Assembly (NCBI RefSeq): GCF_036016955.1
Contig: NZ_JAYWXI010000004.1
Span: 1 to 64,000 of the forward strand
Length of the DNA stretch: 64,000 bases
Origin: JAYWXI01 sp036016955
GTDB taxonomy: Bacteria > Bacteroidota > Bacteroidia > Flavobacteriales > Weeksellaceae
Direction of reading: 5' to 3'
Part shown: positions 1 through 7,519 of the stretch, piece after piece
Layout of the letters: each line of letters starts with the position of its first letter
Position numbering within the stretch: the stretch's first letter is position 1
The notes under the pieces: generated by a model
Told to the model about the DNA's origin: nothing
The model's input: the letters and a program-made list of their open reading frames with translations, nothing else
Database searches by the model: none
Program-made: the position numbers and the translations under genes

Positions 1-119
1 ATTCAGAGTGAGAGAAAGGGGGACATTGTCTCTCTTTCCTCTCTGAAAAATAAATGTTTTTATTGCTTATTATCCGCACCCAAAAAGTTGCATTTATAAG
101 TTGAATTCAAGGATTATTG
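1..119. other. Unassigned sequence before cas1
   Basis: This stretch should encode the N-terminus of Cas1 or the end of cas9, but I recognise neither in any frame. Plus frame 1 is open from base 1 to a TAA at 97-99 (32 codons), with no similarity I can name. An imperfect purine/pyrimidine hairpin (CAGAG...CTCTG arms) spans about bases 4-45. It lacks a T-run, so it is not a convincing terminator. The sequence may be the edge of an insertion or deletion that removed the start of cas1, but its left side is outside the window. Confidence 0.3.
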
Positions 120-890
120 ATGCTGGATCATTTTCAAATCACAATTTCCCATCAGCTCATTCAGTGGTTGATGGGGAATAATGTGGTGGTTATCAGTTGC
201 GATGCCCATCATTTACCTCACGGCATCATGTTGCCTTTGCATGGACACTCCGAATATTCCGAACGGGTAAAATATCAGCTTGAAGCCAGCGAACCGCTAA
301 AGAAAAACCTTTGGAAGCAAGTTGTTGAGAGTAAAATCAATAACCAATCGGAGGTTTTAAGGCGTTTAGGAAACTACTACGAACCTATGCTGGAGTACAA
401 AGAACAAGTGAAAAGCGGAGACTCTACGAATATGGAGGGCATTGCGGCACAGCATTATTGGAAATATTTAATTGCCCCTGACTTTTTAAGGGAACGATTT
501 GGCGATTCGCCTAATCAATTTTTCAACTTTGGCTATGCGGTGCTGAGAAGTATTGTAGCAAGAGCAATCGTAGAAACGGGGCTGTTGCCTGTATTGGGGA
601 TTTTTCATAAGAGCAAATACAATCCTTACTGTTTGGCCGATGATTTAATGGAACCTTACCGTCCGTTTGTAGATTCTTTGGTAATGGAATGGTTAAGAAA
701 TCACCCTGAAAGCGAAGCGTTAACCAAAGAGTTTAAAGCATTTATGCTAAATATAGCGACTTTAGATGTGAGAATTGAAAATAAGCTAAGACCTTTAATC
801 GTAGCTGTAAAAACGAGTGTAGTTTCCGTTTATAAATGTTATACCGGAGAAAAAAGACAAATAGCTGTACCAGAGTTTTATGAAGTTTAA
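120..890 (+). CDS. cas1: CRISPR-associated endonuclease Cas1 (type II), N-terminally truncated
   Basis: Cas1 is the integrase that, with Cas2, inserts new spacers into the array. The helical catalytic domain is intact. Counting from the ATG at 120, the metal-binding residues are Glu106 (in MEGIAAQHYW), His163 (in GIFHKS) and Glu178 (in DLMEPYRP), with the spacing expected for type II Cas1. The protein is only 256 residues, against about 290-305 for the family. The reading frame starts at the strand corresponding to 'VLDxxQITIT' in relatives, so roughly the first 40-55 residues of the N-terminal beta-sandwich are missing. An in-frame TGA lies at 102-104, and codons 105-119 (IQGLL) still look Cas1-like, so the loss lies just upstream. 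A TTG at 117 is an alternative start. cas2 overlaps its end by 11 bp. Dimerisation, and therefore adaptation, may be impaired. Confidence 0.85.
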   Translation: MLDHFQITISHQLIQWLMGNNVVVISCDAHHLPHGIMLPLHGHSEYSERVKYQLEASEPLKKNLWKQVVESKINNQSEVLRRLGNYYEPMLEYKEQVKSGDSTNMEGIAAQHYWKYLIAPDFLRERFGDSPNQFFNFGYAVLRSIVARAIVETGLLPVLGIFHKSKYNPYCLADDLMEPYRPFVDSLVMEWLRNHPESEALTKEFKAFMLNIATLDVRIENKLRPLIVAVKTSVVSVYKCYTGEKRQIAVPEFYEV

Positions 891-1218
891 TCGTTTTAAT
901 GCTTACAGGGTTATGTGGGTTATGGTATTATATGATTTACCAACAGAAACCAAAGCGATGCGGAAAGCGGCTCAGCTATTCCGAAAACGGCTTGAAGACG
1001 ATGGGTTTAGTCTTTTCCAATTTTCCATTTATATACGGCATTGCCCTAGCCGAGAAAATGCAGAGGTGCACATCAAAAGAGTAAAATCGATCCTTCCCAA
1101 GCATGGCAAGGTCGCTATCATGAGTATTACGGATAAACAGTTTGGAGCTATTGAAATTTTCTTTGCGAGAGCTAAAGAAGAACCAAAACCGACCTATCAG
1201 CAATTGGAACTTTTTTAG
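880..1218 (+). CDS. cas2: CRISPR-associated protein Cas2
   Basis: Cas2 is the small ferredoxin-fold partner of Cas1 in the spacer-integration complex. The protein has 112 residues. The first beta strand is VMWVMVLYDLP, with the conserved aspartate at position 19. The segment FSLFQFSIYIRHC follows the first helix, as is usual in type II Cas2. The ATG at 880 lies inside the last codons of cas1, an 11-bp overlap that implies translational coupling in one operon. It ends about 100 bp before the first repeat, and the tracrRNA candidate and its terminator fill that gap. No family residue seems to be missing. Confidence 0.92.
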   Translation: MKFNRFNAYRVMWVMVLYDLPTETKAMRKAAQLFRKRLEDDGFSLFQFSIYIRHCPSRENAEVHIKRVKSILPKHGKVAIMSITDKQFGAIEIFFARAKEEPKPTYQQLELF

Positions 1219-1240
1219 AAACAGAAAAAAGTCTTTATCT

Positions 1241-1322
1241 GGAATAACAATAGGCAATAAACAGCGAAAATCCAATCCTATAAAATCGCAAAACCCATTG
1301 TTTTTCAATGGGTTTGTTTTTT
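1241..1322 (+). ncRNA. Candidate tracrRNA between cas2 and the array
   Basis: Bases 1241-1265 look like a diverged, gapped copy of the plus-strand repeat. They can pair with the 5' half of a crRNA repeat read from the minus strand. Bases 1252-1265 pair with repeat nt 1-14 (12 of 14 positions, two of them G-U). A 5-nt bulge on the crRNA side (nt 15-19) follows, and bases 1241-1251 pair with nt 20-30 (10 of 11, two G-U). A lower stem, a bulge and an upper stem are the usual layout of a type II repeat:anti-repeat duplex. A short GCGA/TCGC hairpin (1264-1267 with 1286-1289) follows, then a strong rho-independent terminator. I found no clear promoter, so the 5' end is unknown and the RNA may be processed from the cas mRNA. 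Found by eye. Confidence 0.55.
1291..1322 (+). terminator. Rho-independent terminator after cas2/tracrRNA
   Basis: A perfect 10-bp stem, AAACCCATTG (1291-1300) with CAATGGGTTT (1306-1315), and a TTTTT loop are followed by GTTTTTTG. It lies four bases before the first repeat. It would end both the cas operon and the proposed tracrRNA. Confidence 0.85.
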
Positions 1323-1339
1323 GAGGTTGCGAACTATCG

Positions 1340-1370
1340 CGAAAATAATAATTCTGAAAGCAATTCACAA
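1340..1370 (-). promoter_or_regulatory. Bacteroidota-type promoter inside each CRISPR repeat (first copy shown)
   Basis: On the minus strand the repeat contains TTG (repeat nt 2-4), 20 nt, then TATTTTCG (nt 25-32). This matches the Bacteroidota -33/-7 consensus TTG-N17-23-TAnnTTTG with one mismatch. Transcription would start near the 3' end of the repeat, just before each spacer. Every intact repeat carries it. In-repeat promoters are known from other type II-C arrays (Neisseria, Campylobacter). Confidence 0.5.
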
Positions 1371-2131
1371 CGACGGAATGTGACATCCAACAACGCCAAC
1401 TGTTGCGAACTATCGCGAAAATAATAATTCTGAAAGCAATTCACAACTGGTGGAAAAAGCCTTTGGAGACTTAGAAAGTTGCGAACTATCGCGAAAATAA
1501 TAATTCTGAAAGCAATTCACAACAAACCCAAAGAAAAAGAGACGCGTCATTCAGTTGCGAACTATCGCGAAAATAATAATTCTGAAAGCAATTCACAACA
1601 ATCCAGAATTACACGTTCAAGGCGTGCTAGTTGCGAACTATCGCGAAAATAATAATTCTGAAAGCAATTCACAACAAAAGGCTAAGCAAAAAGAACTTTT
1701 AAAAAGTTGCGAACTATCGCGAAAATAATAATTCTGAAAGCAATTCACAACGCGGCTACCTCGCGGGTTTCTGCTTGATCGGTTGCGAACTATCGCGAAA
1801 ATAATAATTCTGAAAGCAATTCACAACGATTGTATAATTGGGATTGACCCGGGAGCGGTTGCGAACTATCGCGAAAATAATAATTCTGAAAGCAATTCAC
1901 AACATTAAATTCTTTTGTTATCCTATCGTATAAGTTGCGAACTATCGCGAAAATAATAATTCTGAAAGCAATTCACAACGAATGTAATGCGTGGCCAGTA
2001 ATTGAATCTGTTGCGAACTATCGCGAAAATAATAATTCTGAAAGCAATTCACAACCATGTTGAAGTTGTTCCGTCACCTGCCTCCGTTGCGAACTATCGC
2101 GAAAATAATAATTCTGAAAGCAATTCACAAC

Positions 2132-2161
2132 AAAAAAACGGCATTCCTTTTTTTGTCCCTT
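2132..2161. repeat. Spacer 11, identical to spacer 25 (3196-3225)
   Basis: The same 30-bp spacer occurs twice, 14 units apart, at 2132-2161 and 3196-3225. Neighbouring spacers differ, so this is not a simple tandem duplication. It reflects either independent acquisition from one target or recombination between repeats. Confidence 0.95.
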
Positions 2162-3651
2162 GTTGCGAACTATCGCGAAAATAATAATTCTGAAAGCAAT
2201 TCACAACGCATAATTGGAATTCTATTCGTAACTTTGTGTTGCGAACTATCGCGAAAATAATAATTCTGAAAGCAATTCACAACAAGATTGGGCTACACTT
2301 ATATTTGTGCTAGGTTGCGAACTATCGCGAAAATAATAATTCTGAAAGCAATTCACAACTTGAAAAATGGAATTTGGAAGATACAGCCGGTTGCGAACTA
2401 TCGCGAAAATAATAATTCTGAAAGCAATTCACAACATAGCGCCCTGAAGTGATTGCATTATGTTGGTTGCGAACTATCGCGAAAATAATAATTCTGAAAG
2501 CAATTCACAACTTATCTTGCTTGAATGTCTCTCGGGCAGTCGTTGCGAACTATCGCGAAAATAATAATTCTGAAAGCAATTCACAACGACCAAATTAGAA
2601 ATGAATTAGTGCGTTATGTTGCGAACTATCGCGAAAATAATAATTCTGAAAGCAATTCACAACCCTATCTTCCTCCTGAAGCTGAAGGAGATTGTTGCGA
2701 ACTATCGCGAAAATAATAATTCTGAAAGCAATTCACAACCTGTAGAAGTTAGACCTATTGAGATGGAGGGTTGCGAACTATCGCGAAAATAATAATTCTG
2801 AAAGCAATTCACAACTAACATTCGATCAGAAATTTTTTGCTATGGGTTGCGAACTATCGCGAAAATAATAATTCTGAAAGCAATTCACAACGTTTGGCTG
2901 GATAAATATTTTACCAGGAATGTTGCGAACTATCGCGAAAATAATAATTCTGAAAGCAATTCACAACCAAGCTGCTTCCCTTCGTTTAGTGTGATATGTT
3001 GCGAACTATCGCGAAAATAATAATTCTGAAAGCAATTCACAACTTTTATCGTGTTATGTCAAAAACTTCGACTGTTGCGAACTATCGCGAAAATAATAAT
3101 TCTGAAAGCAATTCACAACGTCCTATCCGCAGAATAGCTATACTTTTGAGTTGCGAACTATCGCGAAAATAATAATTCTGAAAGCAATTCACAACAAAAA
3201 AACGGCATTCCTTTTTTTGTCCCTTGTTGCGAACTATCGCGAAAATAATAATTCTGAAAGCAATTCACAACCTAGCGGACAAAAAAAAGTTACAAATTAA
3301 TGTTGCGAACTATCGCGAAAATAATAATTCTGAAAGCAATTCACAACTCGTCTGCATCCATCCCTAGTTCCATTCCTGTTGCGAACTATCGCGAAAATAA
3401 TAATTCTGAAAGCAATTCACAACCCTATAGGCTTGGTTAGTTTAAAACACTTCGTTGCGAACTATCGCGAAAATAATAATTCTGAAAGCAATTCACAACT
3501 ACAGTCTAAATAACTCTTTAGAGGTATATGTTGCGAACTATCGCGAAAATAATAATTCTGAAAGCAATTCACAACATGATATTATAGAGCAATTTACAAT
3601 CTATTGTTGCGAACTATCGCGAAAATAATAATTCTGAAAGCAATTCACAAC

Positions 3652-4107
3652 ACCATATTCCTTGCATTTTTCGCCAAGAGCGTTGCGAACTATCGCGAAA
3701 ATAATAATTCTGAAAGCAATTCACAACTGCGACCAGCATCACGATTTTAATTTGATAGTTGCGAACTATCGCGAAAATAATAATTCTGAAAGCAATTCAC
3801 AACATACCCTTGATGAAAACGTTTAATTTCTGTGTTGCGAACTATCGCGAAAATAATAATTCTGAAAGCAATTCACAACACCATATTCCTTGCATTTTTC
3901 GCCAAGAGCGTTGCGAACTATCGCGAAAATAATAATTCTGAAAGCAATTCACAACTGCGACCAGCATCACGATTTTAATTTGATAGTTGCGAACTATCGC
4001 GAAAATAATAATTCTGAAAGCAATTCACAACATACCCTTGATGAAAACGTTTAATTTCTGTGTTGCGAACTATCGCGAAAATAATAATTCTGAAAGCAAT
4101 TCACAAC
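3652..4107. repeat. Tandem duplication of a three-spacer block
   Basis: Spacers 31-33 (3652-3681, 3728-3757, 3804-3833) recur in the same order as spacers 34-36 (3880-3909, 3956-3985, 4032-4061). The duplicated unit is 228 bp, exactly three repeat-spacer units. Unequal recombination between repeats, or slippage, is the likely origin. Confidence 0.95.
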
Positions 4108-5215
4108 GCGTAACAATTTTTGCAGCAGGGAACTTAGGTTGCGAACTATCGCGAAAATAATAATTCTGAAAGCAATTCACAACGTAAATTTGAAGAAATG
4201 AAAGCTGGGGGGGGTTGCGAACTATCGCGAAAATAATAATTCTGAAAGCAATTCACAACAAAAAGTATGAACGGTATTATTGACCATTTGTTGCGAACTA
4301 TCGCGAAAATAATAATTCTGAAAGCAATTCACAACTTGCAAGGAAATATATATGCTGAGGCCGCTGTTGCGAACTATCGCGAAAATAATAATTCTGAAAG
4401 CAATTCACAACGCAAACGAGATTGTAAACAAATTCAACTCTGTTGCGAACTATCGCGAAAATAATAATTCTGAAAGCAATTCACAACGCCCTCGAAATCA
4501 TCATCCGAATAATCGCAGTTGCGAACTATCGCGAAAATAATAATTCTGAAAGCAATTCACAACATTCGACATCAGTACCAAGGATAGATTTTAGTTGCGA
4601 ACTATCGCGAAAATAATAATTCTGAAAGCAATTCACAACATAGCCAAGTTCACATAAATCAAACTCATTGTTGCGAACTATCGCGAAAATAATAATTCTG
4701 AAAGCAATTCACAACTGTCGGGCTTAGAACCTCTTAACTCTTTTAGTTGCGAACTATCGCGAAAATAATAATTCTGAAAGCAATTCACAACAAGTTGCTT
4801 TTTTAGATTTGATAAAAGGTTGTTGCGAACTATCGCGAAAATAATAATTCTGAAAGCAATTCACAACCAGAAGAAGATTATCAAGATTAAGGTAAAAGTT
4901 GCGAACTATCGCGAAAATAATAATTCTGAAAGCAATTCACAACTAAAAATCCTGGAAAAAGTAACAGGGTTATGTTGCGAACTATCGCGAAAATAATAAT
5001 TCTGAAAGCAATTCACAACAATGGCAGTTTTTTCTTTTTTTCTGTTTTTGTTGCGAACTATCGCGAAAATAATAATTCTGAAAGCAATTCACAACAGCCA
5101 ACGACGGATTGAACATTTTTTGTATGTTGCGAACTATCGCGAAAATAATAATTCTGAAAGCAATTCACAACATTTTTAAAGCATTAATTGGAATTTCTAT
5201 TGTTGCGAACTATCG

Positions 5216-5311
5216 NNNNNNNNNNNNNNNNNNNNNNNNNNNNNNNNNNNNNNNNNNNNNNNNNNNNNNNNNNNNNNNNNNNNNNNNNNNNNNNNNNNNN
5301 NNNNNNNNNNN
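5216..5311. other. Assembly gap 1 inside the CRISPR array (96 N)
   Basis: Ninety-six N follow base 14 of a repeat, and sequence resumes at base 11 of another repeat. The length does not fit a whole number of 76-bp units, so it is probably a placeholder. The two spacers directly to its right (5348-5377 and 5424-5453) are identical. Confidence 0.99.
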
Positions 5312-5997
5312 ATCGCGAAAATAATAATTCTGAAAGCAATTCACAACAATATGCTCCTCCATTAACAAACTCACTCAGTTGCGAACTATCGCGAAAATAA
5401 TAATTCTGAAAGCAATTCACAACAATATGCTCCTCCATTAACAAACTCACTCAGTTGCGAACTATCGCGAAAATAATAATTCTGAAAGCAATTCACAACC
5501 GCGAATATTTGATGTTGATTTTGGAAAAGTTGCGAACTATCGCGAAAATAATAATTCTGAAAGCAATTCACAACGCTACACAACATTTTTAATCAGTAGC
5601 TACTGTTGCGAACTATCGCGAAAATAATAATTCTGAAAGCAATTCACAACGTGTAACATGACAACAAAACGTGTGGCAGTGTTGCGAACTATCGCGAAAA
5701 TAATAATTCTGAAAGCAATTCACAACGGCGACACATTTCTTGTACCAGGGCAATGCGTTGCGAACTATCGCGAAAATAATAATTCTGAAAGCAATTCACA
5801 ACCCACACGACTCGGCGATGGCATTACTTAAAGTTGCGAACTATCGCGAAAATAATAATTCTGAAAGCAATTCACAACGCACTCGAAATCATCATCCGAA
5901 TAATCGCAGTTGCGAACTATCGCGAAAATAATAATTCTGAAAGCAATTCACAACATTGAGTTTTAATTGAGTTTTTGAAGCCCTGTTGTGAACTATC

Positions 5998-6094
5998 NNN
6001 NNNNNNNNNNNNNNNNNNNNNNNNNNNNNNNNNNNNNNNNNNNNNNNNNNNNNNNNNNNNNNNNNNNNNNNNNNNNNNNNNNNNNNNNNNNNNN
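5998..6094. other. Assembly gap 2 inside the CRISPR array (97 N)
   Basis: Ninety-seven N follow base 13 of a variant repeat (GTTGTG start at 5985), and sequence again resumes at repeat base 11. As at gap 1, the next two spacers (6131-6160 and 6207-6236) are identical. The number of spacers hidden here is unknown. Confidence 0.99.
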
Positions 6095-6415
6095 ATCGCG
6101 AAAATAATAATTCTGAAAGCAATTCACAACACTTTTGCATTAGGATGCACACACTTAACCGTTGCGAACTATCGCGAAAATAATAATTCTGAAAGCAATT
6201 CACAACACTTTTGCATTAGGATGCACACACTTAACCGTTGCGAACTATCGCGAAAATAATAATTCTGAAAGCAATTCACAACCCGCATTCAGAGTAATTT
6301 GACTTAAGCCTAGTTGCGAACTATCGCGAAAATAATAATTCTGAAAGCAACTCTCGCGCCCCACGAAAAGGATTCGGATACTCCTCAATAACGGGGAAAA
6401 TTACTTAAAATCTTT

Positions 6416-7399
6416 CTAAGATCTCAAAAACCGCACTATATTTTCCACAATCCATTCCGTTTCATCGGGGTAATCAACCTCCACTCTTTCTTCTTGCCCA
6501 ATCCATCGGGAAAGCTTTGGTTCAAACTCATCCTCCGACCAAATTACAGGCACTCCCATCGCTTCCAACGCCAAAGCATTACATTGTTGTTCGTATTGGT
6601 TTTTCATAGGGACCACCAGCAGCTTTTTCCCCAAAAAAAGGGCTTCCGAAGGCCCCTCGAATCCGCCGCCCGTCAGTACCCCCGAACAATAAGCCAACGA
6701 GCGCACAAACCGCTGATTCTCGATAGGAAAAACCTCCACATTCTCTCTTTCATACGCTTGGCTGCTATGTTTTGAAAACACCTGCCACCTAATCTTAGAA
6801 AAACGAGTAAGCATACCGAGAATAAACTCGTCCGAATAAGCCGGCAAATACACCGTATAATACCCCCAATCTTCCGGTTTCAGCTTCCGAACTTCCGAAC
6901 GAATGACCGGCGTATGAATAAAATCGTCATACCGGCAAAAATGAAAAGCCCTAAACGATGACGTCGGTGCATAACAGTTCATAATCGCCCGCCCCCAACG
7001 AAATCCGCCCAATTGAGGCGTAAGTTTCGATTTAAAAGCCGACTGATGACTAAGCCCCACCGAATGCACCGCTTTTAAACGGCAACTCCAAGCGCAAACC
7101 GGCTCAAAATCATTAATCACCAAATCGTAATCCTGAACCGGAAGCCGTTTGACATCCGACCAAAATCGTGAAAAATCAAGTCTTTTCCAAGTTTCACCAA
7201 AATCAATCCCTCCATTTCGACCAAAGACAAACCCCGCGCCCACCAAACGATATTTCACCTCCTCATCCAACCCAACATCCGCCTGCGAGCCACTAACCAG
7301 CAAATCCAATTCGCCCTGCTTCTTAAGATGCGGAATAATCTCCCGCGCCCTACTGACGTGCCCGTTTCCCGTCCCTTGTATCGCATAAAGAATTTTCAT
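6416..7399 (-). CDS. GT-B fold glycosyltransferase-like protein (MJ1255/VC2487 type)
   Basis: This 327-residue protein looks like a nucleotide-sugar-dependent GT-B glycosyltransferase related to the GT28/MurG group. The N-terminal Rossmann half begins MKILYAIQGTGNGHVSRA, with the glycine-rich acceptor loop GTGNGH at residues 9-14. The C-terminal half has the donor-binding signature GGGFEGPSEAL, followed by VVPMKNQYEQQCNALAL, the usual proline/Glu-Gln motif. No signal peptide or membrane segment is visible, so it probably acts at the cytoplasmic face. It is the first gene right of the CRISPR array, with its stop about 65 bp from the last repeat. It seems to be a single-gene unit. The substrate cannot be told from the sequence. 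Confidence 0.7.
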   Translation of the reverse strand: MKILYAIQGTGNGHVSRAREIIPHLKKQGELDLLVSGSQADVGLDEEVKYRLVGAGFVFGRNGGIDFGETWKRLDFSRFWSDVKRLPVQDYDLVINDFEPVCAWSCRLKAVHSVGLSHQSAFKSKLTPQLGGFRWGRAIMNCYAPTSSFRAFHFCRYDDFIHTPVIRSEVRKLKPEDWGYYTVYLPAYSDEFILGMLTRFSKIRWQVFSKHSSQAYERENVEVFPIENQRFVRSLAYCSGVLTGGGFEGPSEALFLGKKLLVVPMKNQYEQQCNALALEAMGVPVIWSEDEFEPKLSRWIGQEERVEVDYPDETEWIVENIVRFLRS

Positions 7400-7467
7400 C
7401 CTCGCTAAAGTAACGTTTTAATCCCTGCACTTTAGCCCCGAAAGATAAATTTAATATAAAATTAAAA

Positions 7468-7496
7468 AGGGAGCGAAAATAACCTTTTCGCTCCCT
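7468..7496 (-). terminator. Rho-independent terminator
   Basis: A perfect 12-bp stem, AGGGAGCGAAAA (7468-7479) with TTTTCGCTCCCT (7485-7496), is followed on the minus strand by TTTTTAATTTTA. It ends the transcript of the tyrosine-rich protein gene. Confidence 0.8.
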
Positions 7497-7519
7497 CTTT
7501 TATCCAAACAAAATTCAAA

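Larger units (their letters stand above)
1326..6350 (-). CRISPR. Type II-C CRISPR array, 46-bp repeats, at least 63 spacers
   Basis: The 46-bp repeat starts GTTGCGAACTATCGCG on the plus strand and ends GCAATTCACAAC. Read on the minus strand it begins GTTGTGAATTGC, the usual 5' end of type II repeats, so crRNAs are probably made from the minus strand. The period is 76 bp with 30-bp spacers wherever checked; the spacer at 5500-5528 has 29. Repeats are essentially invariant. Exceptions are GTTGTG instead of GTTGCG at 5985, beside a gap, and the last copy (6313-6350), which loses its final 8 bases. Sixty-six repeat copies (some partial) and 63 complete spacers are visible; the two N gaps hide more. 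Spacer duplications are listed as separate repeats. The array follows cas2 directly. The degenerate copy at the right suggests that the acquisition end is the cas2 side. Confidence 0.98.

Noticed and set aside
45..80. A second anti-repeat-like stretch on the minus strand (ATAATAAGCAAT) before cas1
   Set aside because: It matches only 9 of 14 positions in the lower stem, loses the terminal G-C pairs, and is not followed by a terminator with a T-run; the 1241-1265 candidate is better.
2002..6259. Several open frames of 60-100 codons within the CRISPR array
   Set aside because: They are translations of the repeat (the same short peptide recurs) running through spacers, not genes.
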